Positions 35,574 through 44,255 are shown, numbered from the stretch's first letter. The stretch: 50,105 nt of DNA from an uncultured Eubacterium sp. (GCA_934512155.1 CAKSWS010000009.1:1-50105); one strand, 5' to 3'. The notes: a model not told the origin generated them from the sequence alone. Translations and numbers: made by a program.

Positions 35574-35783
35574 ATGACAATTATGCAACTTGCTGCCGAA
35601 TACGAAAAGCAATATAACATTTTAAACTCAAAAATGGATGGATTAAAACCGTTGCTTTACGTGTACACGGGACAAGACCTTTACTTATTAAGACGAAAAA
35701 TTAAAACATATTACGACATGGCATGCGAATGTAAAAGAATTTCAACAATTTTAAACAGCTATTACGAGGATGAAAATGACTGA
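35574..35783 (+). CDS. Small helical protein of unknown function (SOS operon gene 1)
   Basis: The 69-aa protein is predicted mainly helical, with the two stretches LAAEYEKQYNILNSKMDGL and DLYLLRRKIKTYYDMACEC. It is rich in Tyr and Lys and has no membrane segment. Its stop lies 8 bases inside the next gene, which encodes an HTH protein, so the two are coupled. The small helical gene upstream of a sigma-like HTH gene recalls phage-type regulator pairs, but I cannot name a family. GGGAG precedes the start at 8 bases. Confidence 0.7.
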   Translation: MTIMQLAAEYEKQYNILNSKMDGLKPLLYVYTGQDLYLLRRKIKTYYDMACECKRISTILNSYYEDEND

Positions 35784-36114
35784 CTTTATTGAAAACTTTT
35801 ATACAGACCGTAACCAATTTGATTATGAAGACCCGGATACTCAAAAAATAGGAAAAGCGGCGATTGGCAGTGTGCTGCCCTTAATTTTAAAAAATGATTT
35901 AACAGAGCGCCAGCAAGCCTGTTTGAATTTAAAATACATTCAGGGTTTAAGCCAAAGTGAAATAGCAACGAAATTAAATCTTTCGCAACCAACGGTTTCA
36001 AGGCATATTTATTGTGCCAAACAAATTATTAACAATCGACTTTCCTATTGCTTGTTTGCCATAGACAAAACAAACAAGCTTTGGATTGAACTTGAAAATT
36101 CATACACCGCTTAA
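35776..36114 (+). CDS. Sigma-70 region 4-like HTH protein (SOS operon gene 2)
   Basis: The 112-aa protein has a central sigma-region-4-like helix-turn-helix: LTERQQACLNLKYIQGLSQ followed by SEIATKLNLSQPTVSRHIY. It lacks region 2, so it cannot be a full sigma factor; it may be a small DNA-binding regulator or late-phage-type transcription factor. I chose ATG 35776, since GAGG sits 6 bases before it, instead of ATG 35770. It overlaps the preceding gene by 8 bases and both lie behind a LexA box, so DNA damage probably induces them. Confidence 0.82.
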   Translation: MTDFIENFYTDRNQFDYEDPDTQKIGKAAIGSVLPLILKNDLTERQQACLNLKYIQGLSQSEIATKLNLSQPTVSRHIYCAKQIINNRLSYCLFAIDKTNKLWIELENSYTA

Positions 36115-36184
36115 TTTATATAATCAACCCATACAAAAACGGCTGTTTTAAAGGGCAAAATACCCACCGTTTTCAAGCAGTTGT

Positions 36185-36223
36185 AAAGCACACCTTTCCA
36201 TTTTATGAAAAGGTGTGCTTTTT
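36185..36223. terminator. Bidirectional terminator between HTH operon and DUF1624 gene
   Basis: AAAGCACACCTTT (36185-36197) pairs with AAAGGTGTGCTTT (36209-36221) and has T runs on both sides. It ends both convergent units. Confidence 0.88.
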
Positions 36224-36225
36224 GT

Positions 36226-36999
36226 TTAACGCAATATAAAAACTAATTCAAAAAAACTTATTAAATACATTATGCCATATAGCACAGGTTGATGAAAAAG
36301 GTAAATCCACAAGCTGTTTTTGCCCACTTTTTCAAAAAACTTAACCCTACGTTTATAACACCAAGCCGGAAAAGCACCGTCTTTTGCATATTTGCCTAAA
36401 AAAGCACCAAACAAAAACATAAAAAACCAAGGAAGTAAAGAAAAATAATCTGCACTGGCAAAGGAATCATTAAAAAAGCCAAGCGGACAAAGCCAATTTG
36501 ATTTATACAAAAAACCGGGCAATTTAATCAGTCCAAACAGCAAGCTGCCGCTGTTTACCGAATACGTTATAAAAAACAAAGCAAAACTTACCGCCAAACC
36601 CAACTTAACATTTGTTTTTTCAATAATGGGCATAATAAAGCCCGTTATTATCATTGATAAACCAAGGCAAGACAAAACGCCGAAATATATTTCCGCTCCG
36701 TAAATATTCATAAGTGGCATAATGACGGCAGTTACAAATGTTACAGCCAATCCGGCACCGAATACAATAAATCCCCTTTTAACCGTATTTCGTGAAAGCC
36801 GTGAACAAATGCCCGAAATAACAATGAAAATTGCCCAAAACACGGGTTGAAAATAACAAAGAAAATCAAATATTTTATAACCCCAATTATAACCCAACAC
36901 GAAGCCAAAATCATAAAACATATGATGAATCACCATGCAAACAATGGCGAAACCACGCAATTCGTCAAGAAGATAAATTCGCTTTGCGTCTTTTTTCAA
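36226..36999 (-). CDS. DUF1624/heparan-alpha-glucosaminide N-acetyltransferase-like membrane protein
   Basis: This 257-aa protein has about seven membrane segments and opens with the DUF1624 motif LLDELRGFAIVCMVIHHMFYD, including the conserved Arg and His. The C-terminus is GKNSLWIYLFHQPVLYG, as in this acyltransferase superfamily. It could move an acetyl group from the cytoplasm onto an outside sugar; the substrate is unknown. I chose TTG 36999 behind GGGGTG; the longer reading adds 22 residues that are out of character for the family. Confidence 0.85.
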   Translation of the reverse strand: MKKDAKRIYLLDELRGFAIVCMVIHHMFYDFGFVLGYNWGYKIFDFLCYFQPVFWAIFIVISGICSRLSRNTVKRGFIVFGAGLAVTFVTAVIMPLMNIYGAEIYFGVLSCLGLSMIITGFIMPIIEKTNVKLGLAVSFALFFITYSVNSGSLLFGLIKLPGFLYKSNWLCPLGFFNDSFASADYFSLLPWFFMFLFGAFLGKYAKDGAFPAWCYKRRVKFFEKVGKNSLWIYLFHQPVLYGIMYLISFFELVFILR

Positions 37000-37096
37000 A
37001 ACATCACCCCGGTGAAAAAAGATTTTACTTTTTGAATTATAGCACAAACGAAAACAATTTACCATATTTTATATCAAACCAAAAATACAAATAAAA

Positions 37097-37125
37097 TTGT
37101 AATTAATATAAATATATGATATAAT
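37097..37125 (+). promoter_or_regulatory. Promoter of the thioesterase-thiI-sortase operon
   Basis: TTGTAA (37097-37102) and TATAAT (37120-37125) are 17 bases apart and the latter has TGA before it, an extended -10. The gene starts about 55 bases downstream. Confidence 0.65.
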
Positions 37126-37179
37126 TACAAACTGAGATTAAAACATGGCATTAATTCATATGAAAGGCTTTATAAATTT

Positions 37180-37569
37180 ATGAAAGATTTAATAACCGGT
37201 GTTTCTTTTGAAGAAATTACCATTGTAAATTCCACAAACACAGCAATTGCGGCTTCCAGCGGTTCGTTGCCTGTTTTTGGCACACCGTTTATGATTGCTT
37301 TAATGGAGAAAGCAACCTGTTCGGCGGTAAGTGAATATTTAGAAGAAGGCGAAACAACCGTTGGCACAAATATTAACGTTGCTCATTCAAAAGCAAGCGG
37401 CATAGGTGATGTTATTACAGCTAAAGCAACACTTGTAGAAGCAGACGGAAGAAAGCTTGTTTTTGAAGTTTCGGCAAAAGACGATAAAGGAAATAAAATC
37501 GGCAGCGGAACTATTGAAAGATTTGTTGTTTCAACAGAGAAGTTTATGCGAAAGGTTGCAAGCAAATGA
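37180..37569 (+). CDS. Hotdog-fold thioesterase (FlK-like)
   Basis: The 129-aa protein has the small hotdog pattern of fluoroacetyl-CoA thioesterase-like proteins: PVFGTPFMIALMEKATCSAV, GTNINVAHSKASGIGDVITAKATLVE and DDKGNKIGSGTIERFVV. It should hydrolyse an acyl-CoA in the cytoplasm; the true substrate is unknown. Its stop overlaps the next start (ATGA), which couples it to the HAD-NUDIX fusion. It is the first gene of a five-gene run to the sortase-like gene. Confidence 0.85.
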   Translation: MKDLITGVSFEEITIVNSTNTAIAASSGSLPVFGTPFMIALMEKATCSAVSEYLEEGETTVGTNINVAHSKASGIGDVITAKATLVEADGRKLVFEVSAKDDKGNKIGSGTIERFVVSTEKFMRKVASK

Positions 37570-38756
37570 GATATAAAGCAGTTATATTTGATTTTGACGG
37601 AACGCTCAGCGATACATCCGAGGGAATTATAAAATGCGTAAAATATGCCCTTTCCTCTTACGGTTATAGGTTACCTGAAAATGATAATGAGCTTGATGTT
37701 TTTATAGGTCCTCCTCTTCTTGTTTCATTTCAGGAATTTTACCACTGTGATGCACCTATGGCAGAAAAACTTGTAGCAAAATACAGGGAAAGATATTCAA
37801 AAGTAGGAGTTTATGAAAGCAAATTATATCCGCAAATTAAAGAGCTTTTAAAATCACTGAAGCAGGACGGATTCAAAATTGCTGTAGCGTCATCAAAGCC
37901 ACAAAACTTTATTGAAATTATTTTAGAAAAATTTGAAATACAAAATTATTTTGACACTGTTTGCGGCGTTACATTCAGTGCCGACTGTGAATCAAAAGCC
38001 AACATTATTGAAAGAACCTGCAAAGAACTTGAAATATCAGCCAAAGAGGCCATAATGGTAGGAGACCGTAAGTTTGACATTGAAGGTGCAAACTCCAATC
38101 ATATAGACAGTGTAGGCGTTTTATGGGGATTTGGAAATAAGTTTGAATTTATAGAAGCCGGAGCAAAATTTATTGCAGATAAGGTTTTTGATGTTGAATC
38201 AATTGCACTTGGATATTATGAACAAACAGAACAAAGCAAAGGTATTTTCAGCGGCAGGATAATTACCGTTCATGAAGACGATGTTATGCTTGTTGACGGA
38301 ACCACGGCAAAACGTGAAATAGTAGACCACAACGGTGGCGTAGCAATAGTGGGATTAACCGAAAACGATGAAGTTTTGCTTGTACGCCAATTCAGAGCAC
38401 CATATAAAGAAACGATTTATGAAATTCCGGCAGGCAAACTTGAAAAAGGAGAAGACCCACTGGAAGCAGGAAAGCGTGAATTCAGTGAAGAATGCGGTGC
38501 TACAGCACAGCATTTTTTTGAACTGGGCGAACTTTACCCAACGCCGGGATACTGCGGAGAAATAATTCATATGTACGGCGCTACCGGTCTTGAATACGGT
38601 GAACAGCATTTAGATGAAGATGAATTTTTAGATGTTTACAAAATTCCTCTTGAAGAAGCATTTAAAAATTGCATTTCAGGCAAATATAAAGACGCCAAAA
38701 CTTTGGCAGGAATTATGAAAATCAGGGAAATGAAACGAAATGGCAATATATCTTGA
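37566..38756 (+). CDS. HAD phosphatase-NUDIX hydrolase fusion protein
   Basis: This 396-aa protein joins two enzymes. Residues 1-212 are a HAD phosphatase of the phosphoglycolate phosphatase type: FDFDGTLSDT with Asp9 and Asp11, VASSKPQN and MVGDRKFDIEGA. Residues 220-396 are an ADP-ribose-pyrophosphatase-like NUDIX domain with a complete NUDIX box (290-312, GKLEKGEDPLEAG then KREFSEECGA). A fused protein could hydrolyse a nucleoside diphosphate sugar and dephosphorylate the product, for example ADP-ribose to ribose-5-phosphate, though that pairing is inferred. It overlaps the thioesterase by 4 bases and the next gene by 17. Confidence 0.93.
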   Translation: MRYKAVIFDFDGTLSDTSEGIIKCVKYALSSYGYRLPENDNELDVFIGPPLLVSFQEFYHCDAPMAEKLVAKYRERYSKVGVYESKLYPQIKELLKSLKQDGFKIAVASSKPQNFIEIILEKFEIQNYFDTVCGVTFSADCESKANIIERTCKELEISAKEAIMVGDRKFDIEGANSNHIDSVGVLWGFGNKFEFIEAGAKFIADKVFDVESIALGYYEQTEQSKGIFSGRIITVHEDDVMLVDGTTAKREIVDHNGGVAIVGLTENDEVLLVRQFRAPYKETIYEIPAGKLEKGEDPLEAGKREFSEECGATAQHFFELGELYPTPGYCGEIIHMYGATGLEYGEQHLDEDEFLDVYKIPLEEAFKNCISGKYKDAKTLAGIMKIREMKRNGNIS

Positions 38757-39876
38757 CAACAGCGCAACCACAAAACCTTGCAAAGAGGCAGTGGAAGCGG
38801 TAAATTTAATGATGATGGAAAATTACGGAAACCCGTCAAGCCTGCATAATTTAGGAATTAACGCAATGAAAACCGTTATAAATGCAAGAGAAAGCATTGC
38901 CGAGGCACTTTCCTGCGACAAAGATGAAATTTATTTTACAAGCGGTGCTACAGAGGCAAATAATTTAGCTGTTTTCGGAAGTGCATATGCCGGAAAGCGC
39001 AAAGGCAACAGAATTGTAACAACTGCCATTGAGCATGAAAGCGTTATGCAAAGCATAGATGAGCTTGAAAAGGAAGGCTTTGAAGTTATACGCCTTATGC
39101 CGGATGAACACGGCAACATAGCTGTTTCCGACTTGGCAAGTGCTGTTAATGACAAAACAATTCTTGTTTCAATGATGTATATTAACAACGAAGTGGGCTC
39201 TGTTTTACCGGTAGACAAAATAAAAAAAATATGCACGGCAAAAAATGCACCGGCACTTATCCATATAGACTGTGTGCAGGCATTTGGTAAAATCCCAATA
39301 AAGCCAAAAAAATTAGGTGCCGACCTTATTACAATTACTGCACATAAAATTCACGGTCCAAAAGGCTGCGGTGCAATTTACGTAAAAAAAGGTACACACT
39401 TAATTCCACGCACATACGGCGGCGAGCAAGAAAAAAAACTTCGCCCGGGCACAGAAGCGTCTCCCCTTATTGCTGGATTCGGAGCAGCCGTAAATGCACT
39501 GCCGAACACAACCGAGCAAAGCAAAAAAATTAATGATTTAAATAAATATGCACGGCAAAAACTGCTTGAAATTAACGGTATTATAATTAATAACGACGAA
39601 AATGCATCGCCATACATCATTAATGCTTACATACCAACCTTTATGCGCAGCCAAACTATTTTACAAGAACTTTCAGCCAATTACGGAATATTTGTCAGCA
39701 ACGGTTCTGCCTGTGCAAAAGGCAAAAAAAGCCATGTTTTAACTGCAATGGGTTTGCCAAATGAAATAATTGACAAAAGTCTGAGAATCAGTTTTTCAAG
39801 ATACAACACAAAAGAAGAAATTGACGAATTGGCGTGCGCACTGAAAGAATTAATTGAAAAGCACCCGAAAAATTAA
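38740..39876 (+). CDS. Cysteine desulfurase (NifS/IscS family)
   Basis: The 378-aa PLP enzyme has the Lys in TAHKIHGPKGCGAIYV, GATEANNLAVFG and the active-site Cys in SNGSACAKGKK. It releases sulfur from cysteine as enzyme persulfide. The gene starts inside the fusion gene and is followed 34 bases later by thiI, so it is likely the sulfur donor for tRNA 4-thiouridine, as NifZ is in Bacillus. A role in Fe-S clusters is less likely because no iscU lies nearby. Confidence 0.95.
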   Translation: MAIYLDNSATTKPCKEAVEAVNLMMMENYGNPSSLHNLGINAMKTVINARESIAEALSCDKDEIYFTSGATEANNLAVFGSAYAGKRKGNRIVTTAIEHESVMQSIDELEKEGFEVIRLMPDEHGNIAVSDLASAVNDKTILVSMMYINNEVGSVLPVDKIKKICTAKNAPALIHIDCVQAFGKIPIKPKKLGADLITITAHKIHGPKGCGAIYVKKGTHLIPRTYGGEQEKKLRPGTEASPLIAGFGAAVNALPNTTEQSKKINDLNKYARQKLLEINGIIINNDENASPYIINAYIPTFMRSQTILQELSANYGIFVSNGSACAKGKKSHVLTAMGLPNEIIDKSLRISFSRYNTKEEIDELACALKELIEKHPKN

Positions 39877-39910
39877 ACTTATTTTTCAATAAGAAAGGCA
39901 ACAAATTAAA

Positions 39911-41080
39911 ATGAAAGAAATTATACTTGTTAAAAACGGAGAGCTTGTTTTAAAAGGGCTTAACAGAAACTCTTTTGAAGATGTTCTTATTAAAAATATG
40001 AAACGCCATTTGGCACCGTTAGGCACATTTACTTTTACAAAAAGCCAATCCACAATTATGGTTGAGCCTGAAGACGATATGGATTTAGACGATGCTGTTG
40101 ACGCACTCAAAAAAGTATTCGGCATTGCAGCGCTTTCAAGAGCAGCAGTATGTGAAAAAGATATGGATTGCATTATAAAAACAGCTAAAGAATACTTGGC
40201 AGATGAATTAATGCTTGCAAAAACATTTAAAGTAGAAGCTAAAAGAAGCGACAAAAAATTTCCGTTTAACTCACCGCAAATTTGCCGTGAATTAGGCGGT
40301 GAAATTCTTAAATCAAATCACCATCTTAAAGTTGACGTGCATAACCCTGACATTATTGTTACAGTTGAGGTAAGGGATAAACACGCATTTATAAGAGGTA
40401 ACAACATTAAAGGCGCAGGCGGTATGCCCACAGGCACAAGCGGCAGGGCGGCTGTTTTAATCAGCGGAGGCATAGATTCCCCTGTTGCGGCTTATATGAT
40501 GGCAAAACGCGGTATAGAGCTTATTTCCGTTCATTTTGCTTCACCACCGTACACAAGCGAACTCGCTGAAATGAAAGTGCTTGATTTACTTAAAAAAGTT
40601 GCCGCATACAGCTCAACAATCGTAACTTTTATTGTTCCGTTTACAAAAATTCAAGAAGCAATAAGAGATTATTGCCCCGAGGAATATTCAACCATTGTTA
40701 TGCGTAGAATTATGATGGTAATAAGCAGTAAAATTGCAGAACGCCAAAACTGCCAAGCGCTTATTACAGGCGAAAGTGTAGGTCAGGTTGCAAGCCAAAC
40801 AATTTACGCACTGGGATGTACAGACCCGGCGGCATCAATGCCTGTTTTCAGACCCTGCATAGGTATGGATAAGGATGAGATTATTTCAATTTCAAGAAAA
40901 ATAGACACTTTTGAAACTTCAATTCAACCTTATGAAGATTGTTGCACCGTATTTACACCGAAACACCCTAAAACAAGACCGAACATTTCCGATGTTGAAG
41001 ATGCACAAAACAAAATTCCAAACTTAGACGAAATGATTGACGAAGCAATTAAAAACGTTAAAAAAGTTATTGTAAAGTGA
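39911..41080 (+). CDS. thiI: tRNA 4-thiouridine sulfurtransferase
   Basis: The 389-aa protein has a THUMP domain (about 60-165) and a PP-loop ATPase with SGGIDSPVAAYMMAKRG. The C-terminal rhodanese domain of E. coli ThiI is absent, as is usual for Firmicutes. It makes 4-thiouridine at tRNA position 8 with sulfur from the cysteine desulfurase just upstream. The sortase-like gene starts 4 bases after its stop, so they are probably transcribed together. Confidence 0.96.
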   Translation: MKEIILVKNGELVLKGLNRNSFEDVLIKNMKRHLAPLGTFTFTKSQSTIMVEPEDDMDLDDAVDALKKVFGIAALSRAAVCEKDMDCIIKTAKEYLADELMLAKTFKVEAKRSDKKFPFNSPQICRELGGEILKSNHHLKVDVHNPDIIVTVEVRDKHAFIRGNNIKGAGGMPTGTSGRAAVLISGGIDSPVAAYMMAKRGIELISVHFASPPYTSELAEMKVLDLLKKVAAYSSTIVTFIVPFTKIQEAIRDYCPEEYSTIVMRRIMMVISSKIAERQNCQALITGESVGQVASQTIYALGCTDPAASMPVFRPCIGMDKDEIISISRKIDTFETSIQPYEDCCTVFTPKHPKTRPNISDVEDAQNKIPNLDEMIDEAIKNVKKVIVK

Positions 41081-41084
41081 TTTT

Positions 41085-42143
41085 ATGGAAAACAAAGAGA
41101 ACGATATTATTGACGAATTATTAAAGGATTACGACAAGCAGAAAGAAAGCCACAAATCCAACTTTGGCGAAATAAAACAAAACAATTTGCCGCAAAATGA
41201 AAGCTATGAAAAAGCGGCAAAAAAGACAAAGAGAAAAAAAGAAAAGCCAAAGAAACAACGAAAACCGATTAATAAAGAAAAAGCAAAAAAGGTGTTTAAA
41301 GCAATAGGCATAACAGCGGCAGGAATTGCCGTTTTAATTGGTTTGGTATTTGCCGTTATTGCTATTGTAAATTTTGCCAAAACAGCTTATTTGAAGCCTT
41401 ACAAAGCAAAATACCCTGATATTAACTTTCCTGTGGGAATTGAAGAACGATTTTGTGATTACTACGGTGAAAATCCCGATACTGTGGGTTATTTGGAAAT
41501 AAGTGACGCAAATATAAGCCAATATATTCATTCCGAAAACAACGGTACCGACCCGGTGATTGACAAAAACAATTCCCAAACAGGCATTGATTTTAACACA
41601 GTTATTTACCTGACGGGTAAAAATGATTTAGAAAAGGTATATGCAAGCGGCGACAATTATGTTAATGCAACCCAGCAAATAACATATTCAACCCTTTATG
41701 AAGATTACAGTTTTAATGTTATCGGTGCATATTACACAAATTCCAACCCTAAGGATGACAATGACTACTGTTTTCCATACAATTTAACACAAAGCTTAAC
41801 AGGCAAAAGCTTGGATGCATTTACAGACAGGCTTTATCACCGCTTCTTATATAACGATGATTATTACCTTTCAAACAATGTTATTCATTCAAACAGCAAG
41901 TTAATTACAATTTGCACAAAAACAAACTTTATGCCTGATTTTTACTTTGTTGTTGTTGGTATTTTAGATGGCGAAAAGGTTAATTTCGGCACAGCAAACG
42001 ACAATGTGCATTACCCACAAATTTGGTATGACAAAAATAAAAAGCAAAACTCATATCGCTTTGCAAGCAAATGGTATCCTGAAATTTATATTAGCGATGA
42101 AGAAACAAGCCGGCAAAGCGCAAAAGATTTTACAAAATTTTAA
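41085..42143 (+). CDS. Class-B-sortase-like membrane protein, His and Arg missing
   Basis: The 352-aa protein has a Lys/Glu-rich cytoplasmic head, one membrane segment (about 76-98) and an extracellular domain with sortase-B order: GYLEISDANISQYI, the strand FNTVIYLTGKND, and the strand SKLITICTKT with Cys277. In active sortase B the second strand reads IYGHN with the catalytic His and the segment after Cys has the catalytic Arg; here it reads IYLTGKN and PDFYFVVVGI, so both are absent. It may be a pseudo-sortase or an unusual variant. It faces the surface operon whose last gene encodes an SPKTG anchor, the type of signal used by sortase B in C. difficile. Confidence 0.7.
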   Translation: MENKENDIIDELLKDYDKQKESHKSNFGEIKQNNLPQNESYEKAAKKTKRKKEKPKKQRKPINKEKAKKVFKAIGITAAGIAVLIGLVFAVIAIVNFAKTAYLKPYKAKYPDINFPVGIEERFCDYYGENPDTVGYLEISDANISQYIHSENNGTDPVIDKNNSQTGIDFNTVIYLTGKNDLEKVYASGDNYVNATQQITYSTLYEDYSFNVIGAYYTNSNPKDDNDYCFPYNLTQSLTGKSLDAFTDRLYHRFLYNDDYYLSNNVIHSNSKLITICTKTNFMPDFYFVVVGILDGEKVNFGTANDNVHYPQIWYDKNKKQNSYRFASKWYPEIYISDEETSRQSAKDFTKF

Positions 42144-42151
42144 TATTAAAT

Positions 42152-42183
42152 AAAAAAGGACCTCATAAAATGAGGTCCTTAAT
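42152..42183. terminator. Bidirectional terminator between sortase-like gene and surface operon
   Basis: AAGGACCTCAT (42156-42166) pairs with ATGAGGTCCTT (42170-42180) around AAA. Six Ts follow on the minus strand and a weaker T-rich run on the plus. Confidence 0.9.
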
Positions 42184-42203
42184 TTTATGCCAAAGGCAAA
42201 TTT

Positions 42204-42749
42204 TTAATCGTTTTCTACTTTACGCTTGCTTTTTGCCATTGAAACAACAGTTGCAACACCGAATATCAACCCAAGAACGGAAAGATAAATCACAAAATCA
42301 TTACCTGTTTTAGGCGATTTAGCGGATGTATTTTTAACAGCACCCTTGTTACCATTATCCGTTACCGGTTTTGTTGTTGTATTGTCAGGTTTTGTTGTAT
42401 CCTTTACAAAATCAACATTAATAACGGCGTTTGCATTAACATTTTCAATAACAAGTTTGTTATTAACCACGCTTGCGGTAAAATCAACACCGTTAACAGT
42501 AACGGAACCAACCATACATCCGTTTGACGGATTAAAAACCAAAACAGCCTGTGAACCCCTGCCCACAACGACTTCTTCACCTGAGGAAACCGCCGTGCCG
42601 TTTAACGTAACAGAACCCTTATTGTTGTAATTAACAACAATACTGTGGCTTGTGGGAACATCTGTGTCAATAACAACTTCTGCATATGCAACTGTGCTGA
42701 AACTTAACAGCGCAACTAACGCAAGTAATACAGAAAGAATTTTTTTCAT
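42204..42749 (-). CDS. SPKTG-anchored cell-surface protein
   Basis: This 181-aa protein has a signal peptide (1-23, cut after AYA), an Ig-like or InlB-type repeat domain (about 33-117), a Thr/Lys/Asp linker, then SPKTG (145-149), a membrane segment (about 152-170) and the KSKRK tail: a complete sortase anchor. C. difficile sortase B is known to use SPKTG. It is the last gene of the surface operon and lies next to, but convergent with, the sortase-like gene. It could hold the operon's other proteins to the wall. Confidence 0.85.
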   Translation of the reverse strand: MKKILSVLLALVALLSFSTVAYAEVVIDTDVPTSHSIVVNYNNKGSVTLNGTAVSSGEEVVVGRGSQAVLVFNPSNGCMVGSVTVNGVDFTASVVNNKLVIENVNANAVINVDFVKDTTKPDNTTTKPVTDNGNKGAVKNTSAKSPKTGNDFVIYLSVLGLIFGVATVVSMAKSKRKVEND

Positions 42750-42779
42750 AATTAATTCCTAATAAAATTTAATTATTTG

Positions 42780-43253
42780 TTATGCAACTGTTACTGCATA
42801 AGTAAGATGACCTGTGTAGACACCTACAGGAACTGCACTCCAACCGGAAATTGTAAATCTTACTGTGCCTGTAACGCCGTCGTTAACAGCAGGGAAAGTT
42901 TGATTTGCACCACTTGCAACAGCAAGTAAAAGTGTGTCTGTTGTGCCGGCAGCTGTCATTTTGCCACCGTCTTTTGCAGTTACCGCAACAGCAAGTGTTT
43001 TGCCGATAGGAAGTTGAGATTTAACTGTGTAGTCAGCGTTTTGTTCGCCCTCTTTTTCCCAATAAGAAGTAATTTCTGCAGGAATTGTTACTACAAAGCT
43101 TGAAGCGTCTGTGCTTTCGCCTTCTCTTTGTGTGCTTGTTTTAACAACTGTGTCGCCTGACGGTGTTGTAGCGTTAAGTTCTGCCGCAAAAACAGGTGCG
43201 GAAACAGATAAAGCCAATATAACTGAAAGAATAACACTAATAAATTTTTTCAT
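42780..43253 (-). CDS. Small secreted protein, paralog 3 of surface operon
   Basis: The 157-aa protein has a signal peptide (1-23, FAA) and one beta-rich domain with the motifs FVVTIPAEITSYW near the start and YTGHLTYAVTV at the end. It shares these two motifs with the two upstream proteins and with the C-terminus of the giant protein. No anchor or membrane segment follows the signal peptide. The ending resembles pilin or spore-coat-U-like subunits, but family membership is not shown. AAGGAG precedes the start. Confidence 0.75.
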   Translation of the reverse strand: MKKFISVILSVILALSVSAPVFAAELNATTPSGDTVVKTSTQREGESTDASSFVVTIPAEITSYWEKEGEQNADYTVKSQLPIGKTLAVAVTAKDGGKMTAAGTTDTLLLAVASGANQTFPAVNDGVTGTVRFTISGWSAVPVGVYTGHLTYAVTVA

Positions 43254-43297
43254 AAAACTAAAACTCCTTAAAAAATCAATTAATAATATTGTTTAAA

Positions 43298-43783
43298 TTA
43301 TTCGCCTACTGAAACAGCATATGTTAAAACATCACTGTATTCTGCAACAGGAACGCCTGCCCAATTTGTAACGCTGAGAGCCAAATCGTTTCTTTCTGCT
43401 GTTACAACAGGACCTGTTGATTTATAATTTGTTGTACCTGTAATTGCATAAGGAAGTGTATATGTGCCGTCTGCTGTTACAAGCTTGCTGTCAGCACTGC
43501 CGCTTACTGAAACGCTGATTTTATTTTGAACCAAAAGCTGTGCTGTTACTGTAAAACCAACGTTTACAGAATCATTTGAAAGCCAAGGAATAACTGTTGT
43601 AGCAGGAATTTCAACTGTAAAGTTTTCACCTGAAACATTACCGCCTTCACCGTCTTTATAAATACTTGTTTTAACAAGCACATCGCCTGTTGTGTTATTT
43701 TCTGTTAATGTTGCACCAAATGCCACAACTGATGTTGAAAGAACCATCATTGTTGCCATTAATACTGCTAAAAATTTTTTCAT
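43298..43783 (-). CDS. Small secreted protein, paralog 2 of surface operon
   Basis: The 161-aa protein has a signal peptide (1-23, AFG) and a beta-rich domain with FTVEIPATTVIPW and the ending VAEYSDVLTYAVSVGE. It is close in pattern to the paralogs on either side. No anchor is present, so it may be held by the other surface proteins. AAAAGGAG precedes the start; 44 bases separate it from paralog 3. Confidence 0.75.
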   Translation of the reverse strand: MKKFLAVLMATMMVLSTSVVAFGATLTENNTTGDVLVKTSIYKDGEGGNVSGENFTVEIPATTVIPWLSNDSVNVGFTVTAQLLVQNKISVSVSGSADSKLVTADGTYTLPYAITGTTNYKSTGPVVTAERNDLALSVTNWAGVPVAEYSDVLTYAVSVGE

Positions 43784-43798
43784 AAATAATTGCTCCTT

Positions 43799-44254
43799 TT
43801 AGTTATTGATTTGATTATAATTAAATTCAAAAGTTAAAACATCTCTGTGCTTTCCACCGCTTGCACCCAACCACTGTGATTTTTCCACATTAATATCAAC
43901 AGGCACCTGCTTGTTGTCATCGCCAAGAGCGAATATGGCGTCATCTGCAGTTAAAGTGTAATTAATTTTAGAGTTTCCCTCTTCATTAACCATATTAAAT
44001 TGATTTACAGAGGAAACGCTGACGGTTACAGCCCCATTTGATTCAAGACTTAAAACCGTGGGCGTTATACTGCCGATATTTGTTTTTGAGGCACCGTAAG
44101 GAATTGTTGTGCTTGCCGGAATTTTAAAATCATAAACAACCTCGCCTGTAGTTTTAACAAGAACCGACGAACTGTCTGCAAAGCAAGCAGAAGCCCCAAG
44201 CAGAGTTAAAGTGAACAGCACCAAAGATATTAAAGCACAAAATCTTTTTTTCAC
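43799..44254 (-). CDS. Small secreted protein, paralog 1 of surface operon
   Basis: The 151-aa protein has a signal peptide (about 1-25) and a beta-rich domain with YDFKIPASTTIPYGASKTNIGSI and HRDVLTFEFNYN at the end. It is the paralog most like the last domain of the giant protein, sharing IPA..TIP(Y/F) and N(I/L)G.I. The start is GTG at 44254 behind GGAGG, which lies inside the end of the giant gene; the gap is one base, so the two are coupled. An ATG 39 bases upstream would overlap the giant gene. Confidence 0.75.
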   Translation of the reverse strand: MKKRFCALISLVLFTLTLLGASACFADSSSVLVKTTGEVVYDFKIPASTTIPYGASKTNIGSITPTVLSLESNGAVTVSVSSVNQFNMVNEEGNSKINYTLTADDAIFALGDDNKQVPVDINVEKSQWLGASGGKHRDVLTFEFNYNQINN

Positions 44255-44255
44255 T

